Positions 1 through 12,828 of a stretch of DNA of 64,000 bases are shown here, piece by piece. The stretch lies in the NCBI GenBank assembly GCA_004026145.2, contig CP034983.1, forward strand, positions 14,383,488 through 14,447,487. The letters are read 5' to 3'. Source of the DNA: Takifugu bimaculatus. Its lineage: Eukaryota > Chordata > Actinopteri > Tetraodontiformes > Tetraodontidae. Position 1 is the first letter of the stretch; every line of letters begins with the position of its first letter. The notes beneath the pieces were generated by a model. It did no database searches, was not told where the DNA came from, and saw only the letters and a program-made list of their open reading frames with translations. The position numbers and the translations under genes are program-made.

Positions 1-357
1 GTTGCTTGTTTTAATCAGATTTTATAAAAAATAATGTGAATTTACGCCTATTGACATGCATGCAGTCAGTAAATTGCCCTCGCCAGTCCAAAAACAGGAA
101 TAAAAAGATGTAAACTGGGCTAAAACTGTCACATATTAGCAGCAAACGTCTTCGCATGAATCGGAGACAAATGATTTTTGCTAATTTTAGAAAATTAGAG
201 AAAAAAAAAACCATGGAATTTTACAACTAACCAGAAAAGTCTGGACCACACCTGCAGAATACAGGAAGTTCATCAACAATATTATTCCATTACTATTTTT
301 AATTATTAAAATATTCAAAGGACGGTGAGGAACCGTATTTTTGGACAGCACACACAC

Positions 358-467
358 CTGTTTGAAGAGTAAGGTTCTGCTCTTGGGCTTGTGGCTGATG
401 TGCTGGGTGTAGCAGCGACCCAGGGCCGCCAGGTCCTTCATTATGGAATTAAGCGCTTCTTCGTCAT
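358..467 (-). CDS. MAP3K2/MAP3K3-like kinase, N-terminal coding exon (partial gene)
   Basis: A 110-bp exon on the minus strand reads DDEEALNSIMKDLAALGR and ends in ...RTLLFKQ. Human MAP3K2 and MAP3K3 begin MDDQQALNSIMQDLAVL and MDEQEALNSIMNDLVAL (from memory), so this is the N-terminus of that MEKK kinase family, ahead of the PB1 domain. Acceptor: TTTAG before the exon (AG at 468-469). Donor: CAG|GTGTGTG at 357. The entry phase needs one base (G) from the previous exon, so the Met codon lies upstream, at higher coordinates. PB1, linker and kinase exons would lie left of position 1, outside the window. MEKK2/3 phosphorylate MAP2Ks of the ERK5, JNK and p38 pathways; the kinase domain itself is not visible here. 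The first residues (M-D-D) fit MAP3K2 slightly better than MAP3K3, but a fish paralog cannot be excluded. Confidence 0.72.
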
Positions 468-1445
468 CTAAACAGGAAGTGAACAACAGTGAGGTGAAGG
501 AAAGTCCTCAGGAACCATTTGAGTGATCTATCTGAAACAATGGGAACCTTTGAGAGCCTTTATAAGGCCTTAAAAGACAACATGATGTCACATTTTCTCA
601 CGTCTCCTCTCCCGCAGCACCTTTTCTCTCATGCTGAAGCACAAACGGCCTCGCTCTCGTATGTGTCCCTCTTCGACACACACACAGTGGTGCAGATGAG
701 AGTCACAGGTAAGCACGTCAGGAGATTTTAACAGAACCGAGCGCCCGACTGTAACAGTTCATAAAGGTCGCTGAACACACACTCACAGAACAGGTAAACC
801 AGGTGTGTGACATCATCTAGCGAAACCACCTACAGGTTGGGCTACATTCTTCACAATACAAGGGCTCTTTGTAACGTCTACGTAAAGATCTGTGAATGTG
901 TGTTTGTGTCTGTGTTTGCACAGCAGAGGTGGTACCCATGCAGCTAGCATGACATCAGCCGGTTGCACGAGGATTGGGCTCATAGATACTATAAGGAGCT
1001 CAGCTCACCTGTGGATCCTGGACACAGGCGTCCCTCAGGGTCATGTGTTTGGCCCACTGAATAACTTAAGCTGCTCAGCAAATACAGAGTCCTGAACTGA
1101 TAAATGTTAGTGATGATGCTGCCACGGCAGGTTCGGGACAGGCGTTCTGCTGCGGTTTGAGAGGATGACAGTGCAGCGGCCGTGTTTGCTCAATACAGGC
1201 AGGTTAGACTTATTTATTTGCACAGTTACGCAATTACACCTTCCACTTTATGACTGCAGGGTTTGCTCGGGAAACGCGTAACTTTATGTGCAAGTGAACT
1301 TGAGCAGATAAAAGGGCGTTTTTGCTCACATTTCACCTTAAACAAATTATTATTATGTTATATAACAGAGCTAAATGTATTTAGCGACGTTGGATTTTCT
1401 ATGCAGATCTTAATAAAACGACTGTCTCGCACATTTTCCCATGGT

Positions 1446-1459
1446 GTTGCTATGGCAAC
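1446..1459. promoter_or_regulatory. RFX X-box-like motif
   Basis: The 14-mer GTTGCTATGGCAAC differs by one base from the RFX palindrome GTTGCCATGGCAAC. An ATG overlaps it and opens a 31-codon frame that I cannot assign to any protein. RFX sites of this form usually sit in promoters of ciliary or MHC-II genes. No ciliary gene is recognised next to this copy, so it may be an enhancer or chance. Confidence 0.35.
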
Positions 1460-3064
1460 CAGCTACGCTGAGGACGTGCCATTTGCAACTGAAAGACCAC
1501 ATGACGCCAAAAGTATGGAGAATCCAACCGCGCTGTTGCGAGTTTAGCTGGTAAAAACAATGGGAATGTATTAAAATGTAGATTAAGAGAGTTACATGAA
1601 ATCTTTCCCATTTTTATCCTTTATTTTTAACAGTTTATTTGCAGACTTCGCTCTTCCCTGCAACGATTTTCCAGGAGGATCCTGCAGTGTTTCCAGGCCA
1701 GATGAGACAAATCATCCCCCTCAGGATTTAGATTAAGGTTAGAAATGAGAGTTTAGGTGAATAAACCTGTGCACGATGCAGAGGGACAACAACGAACCCC
1801 CCCCACAGGTATGCAAATTAACCAAATCCGGCCCAGGTGAACCCTCCCCGGGTTTCTTCAAGCTACCTGCCCACAGAAAAAGAGCTAAAATATAATGCTG
1901 TCCTGTGCAGCGGGTGACTAACAGCCCTCACCAAACAGGAAGCAGCTGAGTCATCGTCTCTGTCCAGGGTTGACCGTGTTATTCCGCTCTTGGAAATTAG
2001 CGGCTTTTGGTGAAACCTCTCAGATATGGGCCGAAGGTCAGAAAGGATCTTCATGGTCGTTCCGTCAATGTGCATGAAAGATTGTTTTTGGCCCAAAGCT
2101 GGCCAGACGCCCCTTTTCAGTGAGATTTTTGGTTCACCTATTAAGGCGCAGACTGAACAAACAGTTAGCTAGTGCAGCCTGATGAATGGCCAGTTCTACA
2201 ACACTAATATCTATATAATGGGCTGAAGCCTCCACGTGAAGGTATCTGGGATTGTTAGAAGCTTAGGCAGACAAGTGTACTGGAATGACTCGCGTCGATG
2301 GCGCCGCGGGTCTGAAACCCAACATCCAAAACTGATGACAGCTAAACACAACCAGACATCACCAAGCCCGGCGAATGGTTGCGCTTCTACTTAAAAAATG
2401 AGCTCTTCCTCGGGTGATGACGAGGGAGCCCGCGCTGGCAGTCAAGGAAACAAAACAAACAGCGGAGGACTTCGCGTGCACGTGTCAGTGTGTGCTGTCA
2501 GCTATGGCCCAACGGCAGAAAAAAAGCAGGGGGGGGTCAGAGTGTGAGAATTGCGTGGTAGTGCCCAGACCCGGCTCTAATGGCTGCTTTGAAACGATTA
2601 CATCACTGAGGTTTGATCCCCAAGTCCGCGGCTAACGCTAAACGCCACCACGGTGGAATGTGAGCGGCTCTCAGTTATCAGTAATGTGTGAGTAGCTTCA
2701 GGTACTTGCAGTTCCTGCTGTCTTGTGAAAGCTGTGACTAGCCAAAAGAAAAGGGGGAATTCCAGCAAGCAGAACAGAGAGAACAACATTACACAATGCA
2801 GGCTGATTGCTGAGCATTGCATCATCGTTGTGCACGTCATTCCCACCCCCCCAGGGTAGAGCTGAGAACTGTTAGGTTTTGTGGCAGAAGTTGTGAAAGT
2901 CGGGATTCCGGTCTGGTCGGTTCAGGTAGGTTCTGAAAACAGTTACTGTCCTGCAGCCTTGCTGTGGCAGACGAGTTTGAGTTTCCCAGAGCCGATTTTA
3001 AGAGTTCAGTCCTCCGACATGCAAACTGACAGGGTGTGTGTAAAGGGCCTATAAATCAGAATCT

Positions 3065-3112
3065 GTGTGAGTGTGTGTGTGTGTGTGAGTGTGTGTGTGT
3101 GTGTGTGTGTGC
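3065..3112. repeat. (GT)n microsatellite
   Basis: A nearly uninterrupted GT run of about 48 bp with two GA interruptions. Confidence 0.9.
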
Positions 3113-4524
3113 AGGCTGCCTGAATGAAGACATTGAGGGGATTTCCTGGTGCTGAGAGACACATCAGGCTGAAGGCATCCGGCAGAATTAGCAAGCAGCT
3201 GGAGCCAAATGTGTCCGCACTCTCTCACTCCACGGCAGCGCCAGGCGAGCTCTGACGCACAACTCACGCACGCACGCACGGGCTATAATAAGCATCGCGC
3301 ACGCTGCACACACTTTGCTGTTTTCCCAAACTGCATGACGGCTAATTTAGCGCCTAATGGGTGCGAATGCCTCCAGTTGATTTTTAACTGAGAAGGAGGA
3401 CGGTAACAGAACTGTGGGTAACGTTTGTGGAGTGACTGTTTGCGCAGCGGATCAATGCAGATTCCATTTATGTGGACGTCTGTAAATATTTCCATTCGAT
3501 ATCCAGGGAGAGTGGCATTCCATGTTTGGCAGCTGCTAAATGTTTTCCAACTACGTAATGGAAATGTAAAGAACAGTGGTGTGTGTGTGTTTGTGTGTGT
3601 GTGTTTCACACTACAAACAGAATTATTTTCTCCATGTAAATTTTCCAATACAAGAGGCAATTAGCGTAGAACAACTAAAAACAATAGCACGTCAATGCTA
3701 GTCAGTGACAGTTTCTTCCTAGTTTTCCTTCCAGTTACTTGTCAAGATATTGTTCAGCCTTCCCTTGCGCGTTACCCTGTCACCGCATTTACATTTAAAG
3801 CTATTTGTGCTATGGGAAAACCTTCAAGCTAGTTTTACAATGTTGTCCTGCTAAGCAACGCTAGCAGCAAAGACACACGCAGGAGAGGCGGCATTGTTTA
3901 CCTTGTGAGTTCCTGTGCAGTCCCGGCCCATTCTGGAGACCGTCATCTGTGAGAACGGGAAAGAAAAACCCTCTTAATCGCAGCCAGAGAGAGAAAATTA
4001 AAGAGTTAGGGCTACACAATAGATGCAACGTATATTCCTTTGTGCTTGGTTGGGAATGGAAAGAATGAAGAACATGAGCAGCCAACAGGCTAAGACTATA
4101 ACTCCTCCAAGCAAAAGGTCCTGTGCACATGCAAATACCACACAGGGGAGTTGTAGTGTATGGAGAACATGTGTGTGTGTGTTTTGCAAAGAGTCCATAT
4201 GAATTTACAAGCTTGGCAGCTGGGAATATATAAATAAGCATGAGAACGCACGTGCATACACGAGTTTCTATATCACGTGCAAAAAAAATCAAGAGTTCGC
4301 CATTAAACAAGGTAAAAGAAAAAAAACAAGGAACGACGACAAGTGTGTGTGCTTCATGCCATCTGGAGCCGCTTAGCAACCTCCGCACGTTTTTTTTTTT
4401 TTTTGCACTCGTTCAGGTTATTTTCCTTCGCAGCGTTCCTGCCAGAGGACGTGTGACAGTTCTCTCCCCGGTTTACCGCGCATGCACGAGGATGCATGCG
4501 TGCTTGTGCCGCGCGGCCGCTCAC

Positions 4525-4528
4525 CCAT
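4525..4528 (-). CDS. Candidate start-codon exon of the MAP3K2/3-like gene
   Basis: On the minus strand the sequence AAAC-ATG-G is followed at once by GTGAGC, a good splice donor. The exon would supply exactly Met plus the single G that the exon at 358-467 needs to complete its first Asp codon. Position -3 is A and +4 is G, a favourable start context. The surroundings (about 4440-4590) are CpG-rich. The intron would be about 4.06 kb. This is an inference from phase and motif fit; the 5' UTR limit is unknown. Confidence 0.45.
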
Positions 4529-7500
4529 GTTTACTGTCATCATCAGGAAGTTGCCCCGTTGAACTCGAGCGCAGAGCTCAACGCCGTTCTGCCAGCGAGG
4601 ATTTCATCCTGCAGGGAGGGAAAAACACAAACAGAGATTTCAGCACCCAAGAACTGTGTCACTTTCCGACGGCTCGGAGGACACAATATTGCTGCGCTCG
4701 CACAAAAACACTGGCCAAACAGGACACAGGTGCGATTTTCCACAAAGCCATTGTTTGATTGAAATATCACTGTTGTTTTGAGTCCTTATTCAACAAGGCT
4801 AACTCGAGAGTGACGCACCCGCACATGAAACCGCGACGTCTGGCCATCGAAATTCCCTCATTTCCCAGATCGCCACAGTGAGAATCTCAGGCAACGCCGG
4901 TGGCATCCGTGCACGGATCCCTTGGTGTTTGATGAAAGAGGAGCACGCTGCCCTGGAGACCCCGTCGAGCTACAGCGAAGCGAGCGTGGGTGTTCGCCTT
5001 AACCCCAAGACCTCGGCGCTTCAAAGAGACGTCCCGGCAATAAGCTGCCGACGGCAGAAGCGCTCACGGTTGTCACATCCCATAATGAGGTGCTCTCTTC
5101 GTGTACCCGAGCAAAAGAATGCCGAAAAAGATGTATCGGTGGCTTTAGCCTATAGGTAATCTGCATTTTACACAGCTTCAACGCAGCTGGCAAAAGTTAG
5201 CATCAGCAAAGCCAAACAAAATCCAACACTTTAAAGTAAATTCAAATAAAAAGATTTTCTTTATTTTGTTGGAGGAAACAATGCACTATTGCTTCTTTTA
5301 TGAAGGTGCATTGATTTAAATAATGAGCTCAACACGTAGATAAGAGAAACACAACTGAAATAGTAAACAGACAGTAAATTATGCCACATTATGCATCCCT
5401 CTGTTTAGCCGCTTTGCAGCAGTTTCCCAAACTCTCTCTCTTTTTTGTTTTTTTTCTGGAGAGAACGAAGGACCACTAGAGAGATTAATGGCAAGTCCTC
5501 TTTTGCTCAAAGTGGCTTTTTGTCTCACTATCTCCAGCCGTCCAAGCCGCCTGTGTTATTGTGCTTCAGAGGACTGAGCCGCGCTGTCCCAAACTCTCCA
5601 GCCCGTCTCTCAAGGATATTAAAACTTTCTCTCTGCGTCCATCAGAAAACTTTTCATAAAAGCAATAAAGACGAGGGGCAGAGTCGCAGGCTGCCAACGG
5701 GGCCTGAGCATGGGAATGCTGCTCTCATTGGCCCAATGTTTCAAAAACACAGCTGCAAAGTGTTTCAAGATGGACCTTTTTCACAAGAACAGAGAAAACT
5801 ACACGCACGGGCGCTAAATATAGACCTACAGTAAGTGGTCTGATGTCAGCAAACACCTCCTTTTGGACAAAAATGGTTGCCCCCTTCGGTACAGAAGGCA
5901 ACAGAGAGTTTAGAACAAAATGTTCTTCAGTTCAAAAACACACTTTGCAGCGCTGCCATGCCACCAACCGCACCACCGATGATGTTTGATTTGGTCCGCT
6001 TCCACCGCTCCTAAACGAGCCAACAGGCACTCATGTGACATGCAAAACAAGCAGCAACGCTTGCTAGCTTGTCTTCAAAAGGACCGAACTTCACTTATCT
6101 AAATTTTACTCAATAACCCTGCGCAAACTTTATGGCCGCGCGACATGTTCGGAACATACTTGCAATAACCAGGATTCCTTGCGGGCTATTTATTAGCCAG
6201 TCGGGCAGTCAGATGCTTTCTAAAGCTAGCAGTTATTGGAGAAAAGAGTAAAAGAGTTTGTTTATTCTGAAAAGAGTACACAAAGCTGTCACTCGTCGGG
6301 TTTCTGTGAAACAATTAAAAACCTGCATTGACTACCGCAAATCTTATGCATAGAAATTGATTCGGCTCGAGAGAAGTGTCACGCTAATGTGGCCGCAATG
6401 ATTTTTTTTGTGCCGCCGATGTACAGAAAGACAAAGAATGTCAGAACTCAATGTGTAGAATCCCTCTGTGTCGTGCAGCGCGAGGACGGTGCTGCTGACT
6501 GAACATGAAAGCGCTGAAGACAGGTGGTCTCCCAACGCGACGTGGCCCGGCGTGTCCCTGCTCCAAACACACACGCGCGCACACCCGGGAACAGAACAAC
6601 CCCTGTCTGGTGCCAGCGAGTCACCAGATGGCCCATCTGTTTCGCCTCTCTGCCCGGCAGGACGCCGGGCTGCTGGTGCCCACAGATCACCGGCCCAGTT
6701 CCACACGCACTTCTTGGCGGGCGGGCGCCTGCGACAGCTTCGCCTGTTGAAGATCAAATGCTAATCTCCCATCGCTCGTGTCACCCTCGTCTGGTTTGCT
6801 CAGCCGCCGCGCTTCATCTGCGGAGAAGTCTGTCCCTTCGCTGGATCATGAGACAAAACCAGGGCCAGACGGGTTTTGAAGACTGACGCATTTGACTGTC
6901 AATCAGCACTCGAGCCAGAGTTGGGCCTCTCTTCGGTGCCAGAGAGGATTTAGATAAATCAACAGAGGAATCAATTAAAACGAGGACACCAGAAGATGGG
7001 GCTTCAGACAAGGGTTGATGGGAACAGTCTGCAGTCTTATTTTCCTTGGATTGGCTACAAGGAAGCCTTGGCTGGGCCTATGCAGACGAGCACGTACACG
7101 CGCAATTACACTCCAGCCTCTTTCAGTGCTGTTACATCATTCCGTAGCCGAGCGAACAATGCGATTCTGGCTGCGGGTCTCCGAGGGGGAACTCCCCGAT
7201 CGCTACAACGGAGATGGGGTGAGGCTTCGTCTCCAGCTGCCTGCCGTCCAGAGCAGCAGTAATGCACTAATGGCTAACGCCAGTCCTCTGGAGTCCCGGG
7301 GAGAGCTCCAATGCATACGTCAACAATCGAAACGTTGCAACATGTCAGGTGGACAATGGACGGTTCTGCTGAAGGACAGCAGATTATCTACGTCAGAGAC
7401 TGCAGAGGGTTGGTGTGCGTTACAAAAGACCATGCCGTTAGCTTGACTTTTTTTGGCTAATTTAAGATAAACATACTCAAGCAGTCAGTTTGACTCATTA

Positions 7501-10500
7501 TCTCGCTCTCAATTTCAATAGGTCATTTATAACATAATCAGGCCAACGCACAGTTTGTCGACCTTAGCAATTAATCTTGTTGGCATGGCAACGCAGGCTT
7601 TTAATTGTACATTTCACACCGAGCCGAAAACTAAAATAATCACCAACACTTTGCATGATTTGGATGCGACGTCAAAAAGAAACGGCAGTGACCAGCCTGA
7701 ATGGCGGCCGGCGGACCGCGGATATTACCGCGACTTTCTCGGCAGAAAAGGTCACCAGCAGGGGTGTCTTGCACGCCTGCCAAAGCAGAGCTGCGGCCAA
7801 ATGAGTCAGGCGTATTGTTTGCGATACGATTCTGGGAAGTAAGAGAACGCAGTTGAAACCTCCCGCACACTGAGTCGAGCTTAAGGGATTGTTCTGTAGC
7901 GGGACGCACTTGAGGGTTTGTGGGTCTTTCGTAGGCGTGCGGGAGGATGTGACCAGACTCGGCACACATTTATCATGACCTTGGCTCGTCTAGGAACGCA
8001 GGGGTTATTGCTGAGAACAGCTCCAAGAGTTTCAAAGTTGAACACAACACAGCACAAGAGGGGCCTTCCTTTATTCTGCCACTGAATCTGATTTATTTGA
8101 AATAAAGGAATTCGCCTCCTGACTCGATGCCATTATTTGCAAATTTGTGTCTCTTGAAGGAGACCCAATGAGAGGGGGAGTTTATCTTCACCTCTCACAG
8201 CCGCAATTACTTCACGATAGATTACAGCTGCGCTTCCAAGGTGACACCGTCCGACTGAGTCGGGAAGCTGAGTCCGCTCCTTGTGTTCCGGCGAGAGGAT
8301 CCTTGTCGGTAAAAGTGACGGCTCTATTAGCTCAAAGATAAGTAGATCTGTCGGCCATTATCGTCGACCGTGCAGTGGGGGCTAAAAATAGCCAAATAAA
8401 AGAGTGATTTCTCCTGCCATCCGCAATAAATCCACTCACTGGATCGCTGGGGCCACACTCTTCTCCCCCGGGAGGGGCGCCATCTTTTACGTAAGCAGGG
8501 TTTTCAGATCTTTGCCTAGTGTTTCAGGGGGAAAACAAGGAGCCGTTTCTACGTCTTCATCTTTGCAGAAAGTCTCAGATTCGTGGTTGTGATGCCTCAA
8601 AGTGTGAAAACACCTAGCGGGGAATCACGGTTTAATGTATAAAATCCAGCTCTGCAGCTGCGTCCTGGTACCAGGCCCAGCTTTTTTATGCATATGCTCA
8701 TATCAGGACGCATCAGACTGAAAAAACAAGCCTGTTCGGCATTATCGTCCGAGGCCAGCCTGAGCGCGTTGTTGTCCATTCAGCTGTCCTCTTCTGCCGC
8801 CGACTGTATTGTCCTCACTGTCAGACACGCTGTGCAGACAAAGCTCAATCAGGACCACTTCCTCTTGGGTTCTGGGGAGGCGCGGGGGCGGACCTGACCA
8901 CACTCCCAGATAAAGAACAGTGACCCAGCCAGAGTTCAGTAGGCAGTCAGACAGCTTTTTGTTTTGCCGCGTTTTGGTGACCTTTAATGCATCGCCGGGA
9001 CATTGTGATCCCTGGCTTCCTTGTGCCAGACTTGACAGCCTTTTTCCTCTGGCGTTCCGGGTCCTGTGTTCCACCTGGCAGAGTGTGAGGAGGCTTTTCT
9101 GGATGCGGCTTTATTCTCGCATTCCATCTCTGCACAAAGCCCAGATTGAGGTGAGAGCTCGGCGCTGAGGAAGTCCCCTTTCTTCTTGCTTCCCTCTTCG
9201 TTGTAGAGGTCTGGAGCATTCCTATAATGTTACCTCCAGGCCTGCTGAGCTTGGATAGATGGATGGAATACCAAGCACTACCTACGTTGCACCAATAAGG
9301 CTGTGTTTTTTTGTTGTTTTACCATGAACTCAATACTATCCCAAAAAAGAAAAATTGCAAGCCCAAGCAAACATACACACAAGATACTAATGGTGGCTGA
9401 ATTCCCCCAACATTATGACACTTGTTGCAACCATTCTGTGCCCTTTTGAACCTAAATAAAGTGTAAAAACTCAAGAGAAAATCCACAGGTTTCTTAGAGA
9501 GTGCAGAGTGGGGATAGAGGGAGAAAAGCTCTGTATTTTAATCCTTAAACACAGAGAAATCTAGTGAGATGTGGCGAGATCTCCTGTTCTCCTTCAATGT
9601 TGCAATGCCACAGTGAAGATTTGAGGAAACCTAGAAAGATCTAAGGTCAGTTTGGAGCATTTAATCATTGATAGCACGACGGACAACATCTCCTTGTTAG
9701 CGATTGTCAGTCAACTCCACTTTAACATAAGCGGAGTGGCAAAAGTCTTTAAACCCGTGTCATCCAATAAAATATGTATGGACCTATATTGCTGACCTCT
9801 TGACTGTCGTAACTAGGCAACATCAAAAACAGCCCGTGGGTGATTGTATGAGTCACAGTGGCCTTTGACCCCGGGACCTCTGGTCAGTGGGTGTCTGGTA
9901 AGCAGCGAGACTTCGGAGGAAGTATGAAAGAATGACTATTTGCTCTTTCAAGGAGGCACAGCTGTCGTCCTTATTAAGACACTCAGTTGCAGAAAGGCTT
10001 GAGGTTTGACCTCCGCAGGGCCGCCAGGATGTTGAGGAGAGGCAATGGAACGCCATCATTTTCTCACAGAACTGAAGAATCAAACCAAAATCGAACCGAG
10101 GCTGCGACAGGACCTTGTTTCAGACCTGCTTCTTCGATATTACTCAATTACCAATCCAGCTCCTCTGGCATCATTGCTGTGGGATCAGTCCTGTTATCAG
10201 CCAAATGGACTGTTTTGCTCGAGGCGCACAGCCATATCTGTGGGCGGCTTCAACTTGACAGTTTGAATCTCACTTTAAGGCTATTTTGGAGCCCCGAGGG
10301 CACGCCAATATGCTGATAAACTCATCCGTCAGTTCGCCACACAGCCTCCTGTGAGCAGTTTATATGGATTGGGATTGATGAACACAATGGCCTCATTAAA
10401 ATCCAATTTGGCAGATACATTCAGTGAGTTGGCTGTGGCTGGGACACGGACAGAGTTCTAGGCAAAGCTCCAGCAACCTTATGACTTTTAACACCATACG

Positions 10501-11150
10501 TGGCCTCACCGAGGATTCAAAACTACTGGACAGGAAACAGGAAACGGTGCAGCATGGGGACGGCTGGGGAGCTGAAGATTCCCCCCCTTTCAAGGAAAAC
10601 CCCAGCTTAAGCAAAGCACATCAGGATGAGATCCACACAGCAATGTGGACAAAAGAGGGACACAGACAACGTCCTCAAGCACAGGATGGAAATGACTTTC
10701 CAGAAATCACACCACCAAACATGCAAAAAATAAAAAAAAAGGTTATCTGTAATCTTCACTTAAAGGATGAGCAACTGAAACCTTCTGATAAGAAAAAAGA
10801 ACATTTACTAACTTCCTGCACAAACGCAGATTTAGGCCTGCAGACCATTGATGCCAGAATTTCTAATTATTTATGCTTGTTTGATTAGAGTTGGTATTTC
10901 AAAGGCATTTTAAGATTACAAGCGGCTGCTGCGGCTCGGTGCCACTGCTTTGGAATTCTAAAATAAACAGGAACTAACAGTTTGAACCAGTGCCTGGAAA
11001 GCAAAGCAGAAGCTGTCTAGATCGAAACCTTACCTTGCTATCTGTATATCTCCATGCTTCAGTCGCGCTCGGAAGAGTAATAAAGATTAACAAAGGAGCG
11101 ACTTCTGAGGTCAGACAGCTGAGTTAAAGGAAGGACGCAAGACGAAAAGA
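4529..11150. other. Intergenic or 5'-intronic DNA, no supported gene
   Basis: The open frames here (the longest is about 150 codons at 10424-10888 on plus) have no recognisable domain or splice-consistent neighbour, and their lengths are what roughly balanced base composition gives by chance. GC-rich stretches occur around 6.4-7.3 kb. If the MAP3K-like transcript starts at the CpG block near 11.2 kb, this is its 5' UTR intron. I see no convincing RNA gene or transposon ends. Confidence 0.5.
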
Positions 11151-11159
11151 AATGCAGAG

Positions 11160-11510
11160 TAAATTATTCTAAAAAACAGCGGTGTGGCGTCCGGAAACTG
11201 CGCTCCGTGTCTGCGAATACGGGCCGAGTTAGAGCGGAAAGGTTTTCTCCTCTCCCGGACGCATATTCCAGAGCCGTGTTTACAGAGGTGACGGCGCGGG
11301 ACTGGTTGCTGGTTCTGGGGGAAAGTTTCTCCAGCCTGCCTGTCTGCTCGTCTCCACGCACACTACAGCGACGAGCCGAGTCTTTCCCGGAGCTACGCCT
11401 CTGACGTCAGCGGCAACGTGATCTCCAGGAAGCGGTGACGCTCGCGCTGCCGCGTTGCCAGGGCAGCGGCGTCAATCCCGGAGACCGTATCGCCCCCCAG
11501 TGGTCGACTG
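11160..11510. promoter_or_regulatory. CpG-rich promoter candidate with CRE
   Basis: This block is dense in CpG compared with its surroundings and holds a perfect palindromic CRE, TGACGTCA, at 11402-11409. Below it on the minus strand, near 11033, is an AAG|GTAAGG donor-like site. A non-coding first exon of the MAP3K-like gene could therefore start here. No coding exon adjoins it. The assignment is inference. Confidence 0.4.
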
Positions 11511-12828
11511 TTGTAAGTGCAACCGCTGCATCCCAGGAAGAGACGGGGGAAATTTGGGGTGACGGTATAAAAGCTGCATCGTATTGAAAGTACAGCATAA
11601 GATTGATGTGGGACACCTGAAGGAAAAAAAAAAACCCTTAGCACAATCCTGTGACCCGCCACATTCTGTAAATACCTCCCTTTTACCCCAGTGATTGTAA
11701 CCCAGAGCAGAAGAATGATGACAATAAGGCAGTCTTGAGATTCCTTTCAAGACAGCGCAACCATTATTAACAGCCAAAATCTTGTGACCCTGCTTAATTG
11801 CTTGACTGCAACTCAATCAGGGATTCTCAGAAGCACCCTGACCCAGCACGGCCCCAAGCTTCGCAGTCGCACCCTCCTACGTAAGACAACTGCAACATTT
11901 AGGCTTATAACTCACAAGCTAGTCAAGCAGAATTACTCTAATGCCTGTCTTCTTCCTCACTCTGATGCTTTCGTCCCTCCTGGCTGCTGCATCGCTCTCT
12001 TTAGGTTAGTTCCACTCAGCAGTAGTTTGGCTGTGATCAGACATGCCTTTGCTCTGCATATGACTGTTAGAGTGCAGTGAATAACAATTGGATATTTGCA
12101 TCTCTCTGCGGGTTTGGAACAGACTCGGAGACATTTGTTGAGCACCACAGGCAGTTGTTGTGAACAACAGCCTGCGTGAGTAAGGGCTTGTGGCGGAGGG
12201 AGGAAGGCTTGAGGCACAAGTTTTAAAAGAGGTTTAAAGGATTCTGCTCTGAGAAGAGAATGCATTTGTCTATTATAAAATGCTGTGATCAATTTAGACC
12301 ATTTTTTCCCCTCATAACTTGAATTCATTTTAATCCACTTTTCTTGAGCCAGTATTGTGACTTTAAGGTCAAACCTAATTAGATGTTTGTGCCTTTAGAT
12401 GTTTGAAGAAATGGGAAAATACATTCCAGCCTTTCAGATTTTACACTTGTTTCACATTTCATTTTCCTGTGTGTGTGAGTGTGTGTGCATGTGTATGTTG
12501 TAACGTATAATTGATGCTTTTATTTATTCATGCATGACTTTGGGACTTTTTTTTACAATGTTGCTGATGTTACATGTCATAAATGAATGTACCCGTACAT
12601 CAAATTAGCTTTTTAATTTTGTATCCACTAAACATGCACAAACACACACTTTTTACAGAAAATGTCTGTGTCTGACCACCCACACAATGAGCAGAAGGTC
12701 CGTGGCCTTTGGACGGCACCAGGGGCAGACACACAATCAGTATCTCAAAGGAATTTGCATCCATTCTAGAAGAACTCTGATTCATTTAATGAGAAGAGGG
12801 TGAACAGCAGGGGGTAACTGCGCAACCC
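11511..12828. other. Intergenic DNA downstream of dlec1
   Basis: No coding feature is supported. On the minus strand AATAAA motifs occur around 12518-12530 (plus-strand tttatttatt), about 300 bp past the dlec1 stop, and are good candidates for its poly(A) signal. Confidence 0.5.

Larger units (their letters stand above)
468..4524. other. Probable intron of the MAP3K2/3-like gene; non-coding
   Basis: No open frame here shows recognisable homology; the reading frames present are short and low-complexity or antisense to nothing. It contains a GT microsatellite (3065-3112), a T run near 4391 and an RFX X-box-like palindrome at 1446-1459 (listed separately). It is read as one intron only if the exon at 4525-4528 is correct. 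Confidence 0.4.

Noticed and set aside
3861..4388. 175-codon minus-strand frame
   Set aside because: Cysteine- and leucine-rich chance frame including repeat-derived residues; no homology.
6344..7446. Overlapping frames of 80-143 codons on both strands in GC-rich DNA
   Set aside because: They overlap each other in several frames, as GC-rich non-coding DNA does; none resembles a protein family.
10424..10888. 154-codon plus-strand open frame
   Set aside because: No recognisable domain, low-complexity composition, no splice-consistent partner, and chance frames of this size are expected.
11440..11466. GTTGCCAGGGCAGC as another X-box
   Set aside because: At least two mismatches at fixed positions of the RFX palindrome, in a CpG-rich setting where chance matches are common.
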